From: Rhizobiaceae bacterium
Lineage (GTDB): Bacteria > Pseudomonadota > Alphaproteobacteria > Rhizobiales > Rhizobiaceae
Reading direction: 5' to 3'
Assembly: GCA_023953775.1 (NCBI GenBank)
Contig: JAMLJD010000004.1
Span: 52,393 to 116,392, forward strand
DNA length: 64,000 nucleotides
Position 1 is the stretch's first letter; every line of letters begins with the position of its first letter. The translations under genes were made by a program, and so were the position numbers. Positions 38,329 to 46,560 of the stretch are shown one piece after another. The notes beneath the pieces are model-generated. The model did no database searches and had not been told where the DNA came from. It worked only from the letters and a program-made list of their open reading frames with translations.

Positions 38329-39260
38329 CCTGAAACCTCCTTGATGCTTGCCGCGAACGATGCAACTTCCTCGACGATCCGGTCGGCGATCGCCTCATGC
38401 GCCTGGGCGCTCTGCGCGCCGACATGCGGTGTCAGGACGACATTGGGCAGCGCGAAAAGCGGATCGGCATCCGCCTTGCCCTCGGCGTAGTGAACGTCGA
38501 GCCCGGCCGCCGCGAGGGGGCCGTCGGTCAGCGCCCGGACGAGGGCGTCGTGGTCGACCACCGCCGCGCGCGCCGTGTTGACGAGGATCGTGCCCGGCCG
38601 CATCGCGCCGAATTCGGACCGGCCGATGAGACCTCTCGTATCGGGAACATGGGGAAGGTGGAGGCTGACGAGATCGCTGTCGCCGAGCAGCCGGTCGAGC
38701 GAAGCGCAGGCGGTGACGCCGGCCTCGCGGCAGATGCCGGCCTTGGCGCCCGCGGCGATCGAACGGTCCCAGGCGCGGACCTCGGCACCGAGCGCGCGCG
38801 CCATCGCGGCGAAGGCCTGACCGATGCGCCCGAAGCCGACGATGCCGACACGGCGCGAGGCGAAGGTGGAGCCGACGAACCGGTCCTTTTCATGCCACGC
38901 GCCGGCACGCACCGCGCGGTCGAAAATGCCGACATGGCGCAGGCAGGCGAAGGACAGCGCCATGGCGAGATCCGCGACGCTGCCGGCCGAGCCGCCGGTG
39001 GCGACCACCGCCACGCCGCGCTCTCCGGCCGCCGCCACATCCACCGTGTCGAGGCCCGAACCGGCCTTGATGATCTTGCGAAGCCCCGGCAGGCTCTCGA
39101 CGAGCTGCCGGTCGACGCGGAGCTTGCCCCGCGTAACGAGCACGGTGACGTCGTCGCCGCGGCCGGCGTCTACGATCTCGTCAAGCGCCGCGGTCTCGGC
39201 GTAGCGGGCAAGCCGCTCGCGCAGTCCCTCGGCGAACTGACCACTGGTCGCAATCAGCAT
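38325..39260 (-). CDS. D-2-hydroxyacid dehydrogenase (phosphoglycerate dehydrogenase-like), phosphonate operon
   Basis: A 311-residue NAD(P)-dependent dehydrogenase: RKIIKAGSGLDTVDVAAAGERG, the Rossmann motif VGIVGFGRIGQAFAAMA at about residue 140, catalytic Arg in LVNTARAAVVDH, Glu in the HYAEGKADADPL region and His in VVLTPHVGAQSA. It lacks the C-terminal ACT domain of SerA. In this operon it may reduce a phosphonate 2-oxo acid such as phosphonopyruvate or oxo-phosphonobutyrate to the hydroxy acid. Its ATG shares one base with the preceding TGA (TGATG). Confidence 0.85.
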   Translation of the reverse strand: MLIATSGQFAEGLRERLARYAETAALDEIVDAGRGDDVTVLVTRGKLRVDRQLVESLPGLRKIIKAGSGLDTVDVAAAGERGVAVVATGGSAGSVADLAMALSFACLRHVGIFDRAVRAGAWHEKDRFVGSTFASRRVGIVGFGRIGQAFAAMARALGAEVRAWDRSIAAGAKAGICREAGVTACASLDRLLGDSDLVSLHLPHVPDTRGLIGRSEFGAMRPGTILVNTARAAVVDHDALVRALTDGPLAAAGLDVHYAEGKADADPLFALPNVVLTPHVGAQSAQAHEAIADRIVEEVASFAASIKEVSG

Positions 39261-40291
39261 CAGCTGCGCTCCAAGGCATGCACATGCCCGAGAACCAGGT
39301 CGCTGCGGCGCATCGCGCGCTCGAATTCGGTCTCGAGCCCGGTCATTGCGAAGAGCACGTCCAGCGTCTCGGGGATGACGATCGATTCCATATGGATGCC
39401 GGCCGACAGAAGGATTTCGTCGCCGGTGACGTCGATCCCGTGCTCCCACACGATGACGTCGTGGCAGTCGTTGCGGCGGCTGCCATGGCCCTCGACGCGA
39501 AGGTCGGCCAGGCTGCCGGTGCCCTCGACGAGGCGGATGCGCGGTGTCCGGCGCAACGCGTCAACCACATCGGCTGCCGCAACCGGCCGCTGCATCCGGA
39601 CGAAGACGGTGGCGAGGTGGCCGCAATTGACCGGGGCGTAGGAGGCGATGGTGCGGATGTCGAGCTCGGGCCAGAAGGCGCGGATGTCGAGCCCGTGATG
39701 GGATTCGCCCGGTGATGCGACGAGTGCGTTCGGGCGTCCCTTGGCGGACTTGTCGGGATCGGCGGCGGAGCGTGTCAGGCTCGCACGGACCGACGCGACG
39801 GGTCCGGCGTGTTCGAGACCGCGGCAGAGCCGGGTGAGCCCGGTGGTGTTGCAGCTGACGACGCGCACGGATGATACGCTCGCGGCTTCGTCGAAGCCCG
39901 CGCCGTAGCAGTAGGTCGCAGCTGCGGTCGCCGCACTTTCCCCGCCCTGATAGACGACGCGGACGCCGGCGCTTTCATAGCATCGTGCGAGGTCGGCGCC
40001 GGTGCCCCTGGGCGTGCAGTCGAGGACGATGTCGCAATGGCTGAGGAGCTGTTCGAACTCGCCGGCGCAGCCGATCTCCAGCGAGGCTGAATCCTGATCG
40101 AAGGCGGCATAGACCGGCATGCCCCTGGCGATCAACGGCGCCAGCGACGGTGTGGCCCGGCGAACTGCGACGCCGCAAAGCTCGAATTCGGGCACCCGCA
40201 TCACGGCGTCGGCAAGGCGCTTGCCGATCGTGCCCATGCCGACCAGTCCAAGGCGGTGCCGCCTGCCGCCGGCTGGCGCGGAGAAATTCAC
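39260..40291 (-). CDS. Archaeal-type (type II) glyceraldehyde-3-phosphate dehydrogenase homologue
   Basis: A 343-residue protein whose motifs follow archaeal Gap closely: GLVGMGTIGKRLADAV at residue 15, VLDCTPRGTGADLA, VYQGGESA, VVSCNTTGLTRL with the candidate catalytic Cys147, SHHGLDI and RRNDCHDVIVWE. Bacteria normally use the unrelated type I GapA. Its placement inside the PEP-mutase operon suggests it works on a phosphonate analogue of glyceraldehyde-3-phosphate, for example oxidising or reducing 3-phosphonopropanal or an acyl derivative. It overlaps both neighbours. Family assignment is good, substrate is inferred. Confidence 0.83.
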   Translation of the reverse strand: MNFSAPAGGRRHRLGLVGMGTIGKRLADAVMRVPEFELCGVAVRRATPSLAPLIARGMPVYAAFDQDSASLEIGCAGEFEQLLSHCDIVLDCTPRGTGADLARCYESAGVRVVYQGGESAATAAATYCYGAGFDEAASVSSVRVVSCNTTGLTRLCRGLEHAGPVASVRASLTRSAADPDKSAKGRPNALVASPGESHHGLDIRAFWPELDIRTIASYAPVNCGHLATVFVRMQRPVAAADVVDALRRTPRIRLVEGTGSLADLRVEGHGSRRNDCHDVIVWEHGIDVTGDEILLSAGIHMESIVIPETLDVLFAMTGLETEFERAMRRSDLVLGHVHALERS

Positions 40292-41067
40292 AGCCGTGCT
40301 CCCAGCGTTTCGTAGGCGGCGGCCCTCAGCCGACCGAACCGCTCCGCCTGATCCAGATTGCCGGCCGCACGGGACGCTATGTCCTCGGCGACGGAGAAGG
40401 TGACGGCGCCTTCGGTGAAGGCGAGCCAGGCGCCGACGACGGGCCCCGCGGGCGAGTCCAGCAGGTCGGCCGACAGAACGACGATGTCAGGAAACAGTGC
40501 GTCGTCCCAGCCGCAGTCGCGGGCGTATTCGGACAGGCTTGCCGTGTCGCGTATCGCCATCCAGCCGGGCGGCGCGGTCAGGCGATCCGCATGTTCGATG
40601 CGACGCTTCAGGGCGCCGCCGTCGCCGATCCCGGGACAATGCGCGACGACGTTGGTCAACCAGCAGCGCGTATGGGAGATCGACGCGGAGGCCAGCGTCC
40701 AGCGGCCGGAGAGCGAGGCCTCGAGCACCACCGAATCGATCGCGCCCGTGGCGAGCGGCGAACCGTAGCGCCCGACGGGGGAGAGCACCGTCGCGTGGCC
40801 GTAGGTCGGGCCAAGGGCGGTTTCGAAGGCTTCGAGCGCAATCTCCACCGGATGGCGCAGGCGGATCGCGCCATCCGCAGTCTCCGAGGGCGGCGGTTTC
40901 GGCCATTGATAGTCCGAGCGCCGGAACCGGATCACGTGCTTGCCGGTCCTGACGTCGAAGCCGAAGGCGTCGTGCGCGGCGACGGACGACGTCCAGCCGA
41001 CGCGCGTGGCCAGATCGACGCTGGCTTCGGCGAATGCAAAGCGCTCTCCGGCACCGTTCGACGACAT
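40288..41067 (-). CDS. Unknown protein in the phosphonate operon
   Basis: A 259-residue soluble protein without a motif I recognise. Notable stretches: FDVRTGKHVIRFRRSDYQWP, IALEAFETALGPTYGHATV, SPVGRYGSPLATGAIDSVVLE, HTRCWLTNVVAHCPGIGDGG and GWDDALFPDIVVLSADLLD. There are no membrane segments or signal peptide. Its stop overlaps the start of the GAPDH-like gene by four bases and it starts 20 bases after the PEP mutase stop, so it belongs to the pathway. It could be an enzyme of the pathway without a known relative, or a partner of the GAPDH homologue. Confidence 0.75.
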   Translation of the reverse strand: MSSNGAGERFAFAEASVDLATRVGWTSSVAAHDAFGFDVRTGKHVIRFRRSDYQWPKPPPSETADGAIRLRHPVEIALEAFETALGPTYGHATVLSPVGRYGSPLATGAIDSVVLEASLSGRWTLASASISHTRCWLTNVVAHCPGIGDGGALKRRIEHADRLTAPPGWMAIRDTASLSEYARDCGWDDALFPDIVVLSADLLDSPAGPVVGAWLAFTEGAVTFSVAEDIASRAAGNLDQAERFGRLRAAAYETLGARL

Positions 41068-41087
41068 GGGATCACCCTCGCCGGCTG

Positions 41088-42062
41088 TCAGTGCGGCGGA
41101 ACGAGACCGTGGCCGGCCGACGCGGTGCGGCCGTAATCCTGCCTGCGGTGCTTGAGGCCGTTCTCGATCTCCGAGATGCGCGCAACCTCGGCGGTGTAGC
41201 CGACCTCGTCGAAAAGCTGCTTGGTCGAGGTGATGCCGGATTCGATGGCCGTCGAGCAGTCGTTGCGGAGGATGGAAAGGCAGGCACCCCGCATGGCCGC
41301 ATGGGCGGCACGAAGCTGGTGGTTGGCGTAGATCACGCCCTGTATGCCGCCATTGAACAGGCTTCCCGCGGTGGCTGCATGGAAGGTGGTGGGGACGCAG
41401 AAGATCGGGATGTCGTTGTAGAGCTGGCGGAAGCGCGTCGCGAACTCGATCACCTCGCCGTCATCCTTCGACTTGGAATGGACGAGAATGCCGTCGACGG
41501 CCGCGTCGGCGTAGATCCGCGCGCGGTAGAGCGCATCATCCATTCCCAGGCCGCTGGTCAGGCTTTCCAGCCGTGCAACGACCATGAAGTCCGGGCCGCG
41601 CAGCGCTTCCTTGGAGGCAACGAGCTTGGCGGCGAATTCGTGCGGATCGGCCAGGCCCTGGCGCGCGTCGTCGAGGCTGTTGCGCTTCGGGATCGCCTTT
41701 TCCTCGACCACCACCGCCGCGGCCCCCATGCGCTCGAGCGCCCTGCAGAAAAAGCGCAGGGAGGAGATGTCGCCGCCGGTGTCGCCGTCGACGACGACCG
41801 GCTTGTGCGAGGTTTCGACGATCTCGTTGATGACCCGAAGACGGTTGTCGATGATGGACAACTCCAGATCGGGGAGCGCCGAGGCCGCGGTGCAGGTCAG
41901 GCTCGAGACCCACACGCCGTCGAACTCGGCCTGGGTCTCGTCGTCGCGCGTGGTGCAGGCGACGAGCGCGGACAGCCCGTTATGGGCCTCCATGAACCGG
42001 TATCCGCCGCCATTGGCAAGCATGGACTTCAGGGAATTGCGATCCGAAAGACTATTGAGCAT
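41088..42062 (-). CDS. pepM: Phosphoenolpyruvate phosphomutase (C-P bond formation)
   Basis: A 324-residue member of the isocitrate lyase/PEP mutase superfamily that converts PEP to phosphonopyruvate. It tracks PepM along its length: FDGVWVSSLTCTAASALPDL, VVVDGDTGGDISSLRFF (metal site), the gating-loop motif EEKAIPKRNSL at residues 120-130 (family consensus EDKx5NS, here D to E), MVVARLESLTSGLGMDDAL, GILVHSKSKDDGEV, FCVPTTFHAAT and VIYANHQLRAA. Isocitrate lyases have KKCGH instead. No phosphonopyruvate decarboxylase is present; the homocitrate-synthase-like enzyme would pull the unfavourable equilibrium. The ATG has GGAG 6 bases upstream and overlaps the LeuD-like stop. Confidence 0.9.
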   Translation of the reverse strand: MLNSLSDRNSLKSMLANGGGYRFMEAHNGLSALVACTTRDDETQAEFDGVWVSSLTCTAASALPDLELSIIDNRLRVINEIVETSHKPVVVDGDTGGDISSLRFFCRALERMGAAAVVVEEKAIPKRNSLDDARQGLADPHEFAAKLVASKEALRGPDFMVVARLESLTSGLGMDDALYRARIYADAAVDGILVHSKSKDDGEVIEFATRFRQLYNDIPIFCVPTTFHAATAGSLFNGGIQGVIYANHQLRAAHAAMRGACLSILRNDCSTAIESGITSTKQLFDEVGYTAEVARISEIENGLKHRRQDYGRTASAGHGLVPPH

Positions 42063-42594
42063 GAGAGGCTCCAGCATGGCCGTTGCGGTGGGCGCCGGAG
42101 TGGCGCGCGATAACCCAGTTGAGAAGGCCGCCCGATCGTCTGATTTCCATGAGCCGTGGCGGGGGCACCGCGAATCTCATCTCGCCGAACGGACCGCCGA
42201 CGATGCCGGTTGCCCAGTCGACGGTGATGCCGGCACCTTCGAGCGAGGCGCCGGCCGGCGGCGCCAGCTCGATCAATCCGAGCCCGACATTCCAGGCATT
42301 GCGATAGAATATCCGGCCGAAGCGCGGCGCCAGCACGACCCGGACGCCCGCCGCGAGAAGCGACGTCGCGGCCTGTTCGCGCGAGCTTCCGATGCCGAAG
42401 ATGGAATCCGACCAGATCGCATCGCCCGCCTTCAGTGATCCCGCGAAACCGGGGATCAGATTCTCGAAGACGTGCGGGGCGAGGTGTTTCGGGTCCGAAT
42501 ACATGTGCTTGTAGCGGCCGGGAATGATGTCGTCGGTCGACACGGTTCCCGAGAGGCAACGCACGCGCAAAGAGAGATGGGTGTCGTCCGTCAT
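42052..42594 (-). CDS. LeuD-like aconitase small subunit
   Basis: A 180-residue swivel-domain subunit of a two-subunit aconitase-type isomerase. Visible: VSTDDIIPGRYKHM, GDAIWSDSIFGIGSSREQAATSLLAAGVRVVLAPRFG (the substrate-binding GSSREQ motif) and IFYRNAWNVGLGLIEL. Together with the adjacent LeuC-like subunit it should move the hydroxyl group of 2-phosphonomethylmalate to give the 3-isomer. It starts at an ATG sharing one base with the leuC-like stop (TGATG); its end overlaps pepM. Housekeeping LeuCD is not expected here. Confidence 0.9.
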   Translation of the reverse strand: MTDDTHLSLRVRCLSGTVSTDDIIPGRYKHMYSDPKHLAPHVFENLIPGFAGSLKAGDAIWSDSIFGIGSSREQAATSLLAAGVRVVLAPRFGRIFYRNAWNVGLGLIELAPPAGASLEGAGITVDWATGIVGGPFGEMRFAVPPPRLMEIRRSGGLLNWVIARHSGAHRNGHAGASHAQ

Positions 42595-43814
42595 CACAGA
42601 TCATCCACGGTTGGAATGCGCCCCTCGAGCGCGGTGCGGGCGGCCACCAGAGGCGAGGACAGGTAGATCTCGGCCTCCTTGTTGCCCATGCGGCCGAGGA
42701 AGTTCCGGTTCATGGTGGACAGGACGCGGTCGCCGGAGGCGGGGATGCTGCCCTGCGTTCCGAGGCAGGCGCTGCAGCCGGGCGGGCTGATGATCGCGCC
42801 CGCCGTGGCGAGTTTCTCGATGTAGCCCAGCCGCATCGCCTCGAGATAGACGGCCTTGGAACCGGGGGTGACGAGCATGTGCACGTCGGCATGGACCTTG
42901 GACCCGTCGAGGACGGAGGCGACCTCGGCGATATCCTCGAGCCTGCTGTTGGTGCAGGTGCCGACGAAGACGTAGTTGATCGGCACGCCGGAGCACTCGT
43001 CAAGCGGGACCGAGTTCGACGGTGAGTTGGGCTTGGCGACGAAGGGCGGAAGCCCGGAGATATCGAGCTCGAGCGTCGTGGCGCCCTTGCCGTCGGCCTT
43101 GCCGGTGATCGGCTGAAGACCTTCGCTCCGGCCGGCCTGAGGCGGGAGGAAGGCGCATTTGGCGCCCATCTCGACGGCCATGCTGGCGATCGATTCGGCC
43201 GAATCCGTGCTCAGCCGGTTTGTCCAGTCGCCGCACCATTCGATCGACCGATAGAGAAAGGTGGTCTCGTCGAAGGTGGCGAGCGCATGCAGGACGACAT
43301 CCTTGGCGCGGGTGTGCCTGCCGGGCTCGCCCTTGACCTTGAGGACCACGGTGCGCGGAACACGCAGCCATGTCTCGCCGGTGATCATGGCGGCCATCAC
43401 GTCGGTCGCGCCCATGCCAAGCGCCAGGGCCTGGGCCGCGCCGCCGGAACAGGTGTGCGAGTCGGTGCCGAGCACGATGGAGCCCGGTTCGAACCAGCCT
43501 TCTTCCATGGCGACGACGTGGCTGATGCCCTCGCCGCCGCGGAAGACCTGGAGGCCGAGCTTGCGGCAGAACTCTTCCGCCTCGCGGATGCGCGCGGCGA
43601 TGTCGGCGTTCGGCCAGATGACCGAATGGTCGAAGAAGACGCCGATCTTTCCGGGGTCGAACACCTTGTCGACGCCATGCTCGCGGAACATGCGGGCAAT
43701 CGTCGGCGAGTTGCCGTCCTGGAGATAGATGCGGTCGACGTTGACCGTGACGAACTCGTCCGGCTCCGCCTTCCCCTCGATTAGGTGGTTCGCGATGATC
43801 TGATCGGCCAGCAT
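42594..43814 (-). CDS. LeuC-like aconitase large subunit (4Fe-4S)
   Basis: A 406-residue subunit of the LeuC/homoaconitase type. Visible: VNVDRIYLQDGNSPTIARMF, GVFFDHSVIWPNAD, VLGTDSHTCSGGAAQALALG with the first cluster Cys region, VFVGTCTNSRLEDIAEV and SPPGCSACLGTQGSI carrying the 4Fe-4S cysteines. The length suits the archaeal/short LeuC class rather than the ~470-residue proteobacterial leucine enzyme. Linked to the LeuD-like subunit, the PEP mutase and the homocitrate-synthase-like gene. Confidence 0.91.
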   Translation of the reverse strand: MLADQIIANHLIEGKAEPDEFVTVNVDRIYLQDGNSPTIARMFREHGVDKVFDPGKIGVFFDHSVIWPNADIAARIREAEEFCRKLGLQVFRGGEGISHVVAMEEGWFEPGSIVLGTDSHTCSGGAAQALALGMGATDVMAAMITGETWLRVPRTVVLKVKGEPGRHTRAKDVVLHALATFDETTFLYRSIEWCGDWTNRLSTDSAESIASMAVEMGAKCAFLPPQAGRSEGLQPITGKADGKGATTLELDISGLPPFVAKPNSPSNSVPLDECSGVPINYVFVGTCTNSRLEDIAEVASVLDGSKVHADVHMLVTPGSKAVYLEAMRLGYIEKLATAGAIISPPGCSACLGTQGSIPASGDRVLSTMNRNFLGRMGNKEAEIYLSSPLVAARTALEGRIPTVDDL

Positions 43815-43824
43815 GGCAGCACGC

Positions 43825-44970
43825 CTATTCCGCAGCCGCGACGGACGGGCGTATGGCGCGGTAGATCTCGATCAGCTGGTGCGGCGACAGCTCGCCGTGC
43901 TGGCGGATCGACTGGGCGCGGACCTTCTCAAGGCATTCGGGAAGCAGATCGGGCAGGACCTCGATGTCGGCCTGGCGCAGGACATGCTCGATCGCCGCGC
44001 GGCCGGCATGCTTGCCGATGACGATGCGCCGCGTGCCGCCGACCTCTTCCGGGCTCATCGGCTCGAAGGATTTCGGGTTGATCAGGGTCCCGTTGGAATG
44101 GATGCCGGATTCATGGGCGAACACATTGCGCCCGACAACCGGTCGCCAGGGCTCGATCGGCACGCCGGTCAGCCGGGCGACGAGATCGCCGAGCTCGGTC
44201 AGCCGCGCCGTGTCGATACCGAGGTCGTGACCGTAGAGCGACTTGAGCGACATGACCATCTGGGCGAGGTCCGGCATGCCGGCGCGCTCGCCCATCGAGT
44301 TGACGCAGACATGGAAGTATCGCCCTCCGGCCTGGAGGCCCGACAGCGTGTTGGCGACGGCCAGACCGAAATCGTTGTGGCAGTGGCACTGGGTGTCGAT
44401 GTCGGCGGCCTCGGCGACGAGACGGACGCGTTCGGCATAGGACTCGGGCGACAGGATGCCCACCGTGTCGGACAGGCGCAGCCGGTCGGCTCCGGCCTCG
44501 GCGACGACGCCGGCATAATGCTGGAGGAAAGACGGGTCGGTGCGGCCGACATCCTCGGCGCTGATCGAGACGAAGGCACCGCGATCCTTGGCGTACTTCA
44601 CCATGTCGGCGGCGCGCTGGGCGACCCAGTCGCGCGACTTGGAAACACTCGCCTTGAGATGGATGTCGGAAGTCGGCAGCCCGATGTGGACCGCGTCGAA
44701 GCCGAGGTCGAGTGAGAACGCTATGTCCTCGAGGATGCCGCGGTTCCATGCGACCAGACGGGCGCGATCGGCGAACTTGCGGGATTCCTTGATGTATTCG
44801 AGTTCCTCGCCGCCCATCTTGGGAATGCCGACCTCGACCCAGCGGACGCCGATATCGACGAGAAGTTCGAGTATCTGGAGCTTCTGGTCCTTGGACAGCG
44901 CGACGCCGGGCGCCTGCTCTCCATCACGAAGTGTGGTGTCTTCCAGGATGATGTCTTCGCGAATAGGCAT
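43825..44970 (-). CDS. Homocitrate synthase-like enzyme, proposed 2-phosphonomethylmalate synthase
   Basis: A 381-residue DRE-TIM-barrel Claisen-condensing enzyme (HMGL-like). LEDTTLRDGEQAPGVALSKDQ at residues 9-29 carries the metal/base motif, RLRLSDTVGILSPESY follows, QCHCHNDFGLAVANTLSG holds the HxH metal ligands, and NVFAHESGIHSNG lies in the C-terminal part. The closest known shape is NifV/homocitrate synthase without the LeuA regulatory domain. Next to PEP mutase it should condense phosphonopyruvate with acetyl-CoA, as described for the FR-900098 and pseudomonad fosfomycin pathways. GAGGTGAG lies before the ATG. First gene of the operon. Confidence 0.88.
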   Translation of the reverse strand: MPIREDIILEDTTLRDGEQAPGVALSKDQKLQILELLVDIGVRWVEVGIPKMGGEELEYIKESRKFADRARLVAWNRGILEDIAFSLDLGFDAVHIGLPTSDIHLKASVSKSRDWVAQRAADMVKYAKDRGAFVSISAEDVGRTDPSFLQHYAGVVAEAGADRLRLSDTVGILSPESYAERVRLVAEAADIDTQCHCHNDFGLAVANTLSGLQAGGRYFHVCVNSMGERAGMPDLAQMVMSLKSLYGHDLGIDTARLTELGDLVARLTGVPIEPWRPVVGRNVFAHESGIHSNGTLINPKSFEPMSPEEVGGTRRIVIGKHAGRAAIEHVLRQADIEVLPDLLPECLEKVRAQSIRQHGELSPHQLIEIYRAIRPSVAAAE

Positions 44971-45738
44971 TTCATCTCACCTCGATTTGACCAGAAAAGA
45001 AAAGAAAAGTTATGCAGGCACCCTTGGATTTTTGGAGAGTTGCGACGCTGCGCCGTGCTTAAGCGGCGACCCCGTAGACGGAGCCGGGTTCGAATGCCCC
45101 GGCAAGTGTCAGGCCGGTATTTTCGTGCGCCCGAAACCAGACCAGCGCTCCGGCGGCCGGCGTCATGTCGTCTTTTGCGGGAAAGGGCAGCGATCCGCGG
45201 CATATCCGTGAGAAACCGGCGTTCCTCCAACCGAACCGCGCTTTCGCAACACCTGTTTTCACGCCGCTTCCTCGACTGCTCAACCGGACGTTTAAACCGA
45301 TTATTGATTATTTCCAAAAACTGATACGGCTGTCAACATAATGTCGCAAAAGACTCAAAATCGGCAGTACTGTCTCAATATCGAGTGATCGTCGTATTTT
45401 TTTGATTGCTTGGAAAGCCGGCGAAGGATCCTCGAGGCGATAGCATCGCAGAGATGCCCGGGAAGATGAATTCCGAAGGTGTCTTTCCCAATAAAATGTT
45501 TTTGTACAAGAGGTTACATAATTTCCTACCGCAGTAACCGCGATGAAACTACGCCGGAATACCTGCCTGAAAACGCACGGATCCGCACGTGTGTGAAATC
45601 GCCTTGCAGTGTCCCGAGAGCGTGGGCACGGCCGAATTCCGTGCGACTACCGCACACCGGTTTCAATCGCAAAAAAGAAACAGCGGCCGCCGGAGCGGTC
45701 CGCAGAGGCCGTTTTCGCGGTAGTCGGGGGACGGCGCG
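44971..45738. promoter_or_regulatory. Gene-poor region upstream of the phosphonate operon
   Basis: About 770 bases without a convincing gene. The part 45290-45540 is AT-rich, with a TGATAC half-site (45323-45328, preceded by an A-run, followed by GG as at 28875), a TCTCA...GAG sequence near 45373 and T-rich tracts near 45390-45405 and 45490-45500. The phosphonate operon promoter must lie here. Open frames of 74 and 132 codons exist but lack codon bias and a ribosome binding site. Decayed sequence is possible. Confidence 0.55.
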
Positions 45739-46443
45739 TCAGCGCCTCACGAGTCCGCCGTCGACATCGAACGTCGCGCCGTTGACGCTGCCGCAGGGCC
45801 CGGTCGCGAGAAAGGCGATCACAGCCGCGACTTCGTCGGCGGACGAGAAGCGGCGGATCGGAATCTGGTCCTCGTAGAACTTCATGCGCTCGGGCGACAT
45901 GGCGCCGGCCGACATCGGCGTGTGGACGGGTCCCGGCGCGACGACGTTGATGCGCAGGCCGGAGGGGCCGTAGTCGCGGGCAAGCGACTTGCCGAGCGCA
46001 ACCGTCGCCGCCTTGGCCGCGGCATAGGCTGCGTCGGCAGCGCCGGTCGCCGCGGCCTGGCTGGAGACCAGGATCAGGCGTCCCGCTCCCGCCGGCGCCA
46101 TCGCCTCGACGAGCGCCTGTGCGATCCAGAACGCGGCCTTGAAATTGTCGGCGAAGATCTCGTCGAACGTCTCGTCGTCATAGTCGGCAAAGGGAATGCG
46201 CCGGTAGGTTCCGAGACAGACGACGCCGATGGCGGGCGCGCCGAGTTCGGCCAGGGTCGGAGCCAGCGCGGCGCGGACCGCCTTCCGGCTGGCGCCGGCC
46301 GCCTCGATCTCGCCTGCGAGGCGTGGATCGCGCGAGGGAAAGCGGTCGTAACCGACAACCTTGGTCCCGGTTGCCAGCAGCGCGTCGACGACGGCCCGGC
46401 CTATGCCGCCGCCACTACCGGCCATGAGTGCCCAATCGCTCAA
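45739..46443 (-). CDS. Short-chain dehydrogenase/reductase (SDR)
   Basis: About 234 residues. Rossmann motif GSGGGIGRAVVDALLATGTK at the N-terminus, IGVVCLGTYRRIPFADY in the place of the NNAG region, catalytic Ser in LILVSSQAAAT, Y-x3-K in AAYAAAKAATVALGKSLA, and INVVAPGPVHTPM and GATFDVDGGLVRR at the end, so a complete classical SDR. It probably reduces or oxidises a pathway carbonyl. The start used is TTG with GGGAG upstream; an ATG 24 bases further out is possible. Same strand and downstream of the 2-hydroxyacid dehydrogenase. Confidence 0.85.
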   Translation of the reverse strand: MSDWALMAGSGGGIGRAVVDALLATGTKVVGYDRFPSRDPRLAGEIEAAGASRKAVRAALAPTLAELGAPAIGVVCLGTYRRIPFADYDDETFDEIFADNFKAAFWIAQALVEAMAPAGAGRLILVSSQAAATGAADAAYAAAKAATVALGKSLARDYGPSGLRINVVAPGPVHTPMSAGAMSPERMKFYEDQIPIRRFSSADEVAAVIAFLATGPCGSVNGATFDVDGGLVRR

Positions 46444-46560
46444 ATGCCGCTCCCGATCGTGGACCATGTTCCCGATATGAGGGGACAGGGACATGGCCCG
46501 TCCGGTCTGCTTTCGGGCACTTCCGCCACGCGAGGTGACGCAACTTCTTCCGACGATGCT

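Noticed and set aside
41088..42062. PEP mutase as methylisocitrate lyase or oxaloacetate decarboxylase
   Set aside because: The sequence has the long gating loop EEKx5NS and the ANHxLRA segment of PEP mutases, and lacks the KRCGH catalytic motif of isocitrate and methylisocitrate lyases.
41088..44970. Reading the LeuA/LeuC/LeuD/LeuB-like genes as ordinary leucine or lysine biosynthesis
   Set aside because: The synthase lacks the LeuA regulatory domain, the LeuB-like enzyme has the homoisocitrate/isocitrate-type VRENTEG loop, and a PEP mutase is inserted between them. Leucine genes in rhizobia are scattered and do not come with PEP mutase.
45059..45283. 74-codon open frame on the minus strand upstream of the homocitrate-synthase-like gene
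   Set aside because: No ribosome binding site, no recognisable motif and atypical composition. It could be a remnant, but there is no positive evidence for a gene.
45479..45877. 132-codon open frame on the plus strand
   Set aside because: Its second half runs antisense through the end of the SDR gene and its first half has no codon bias.
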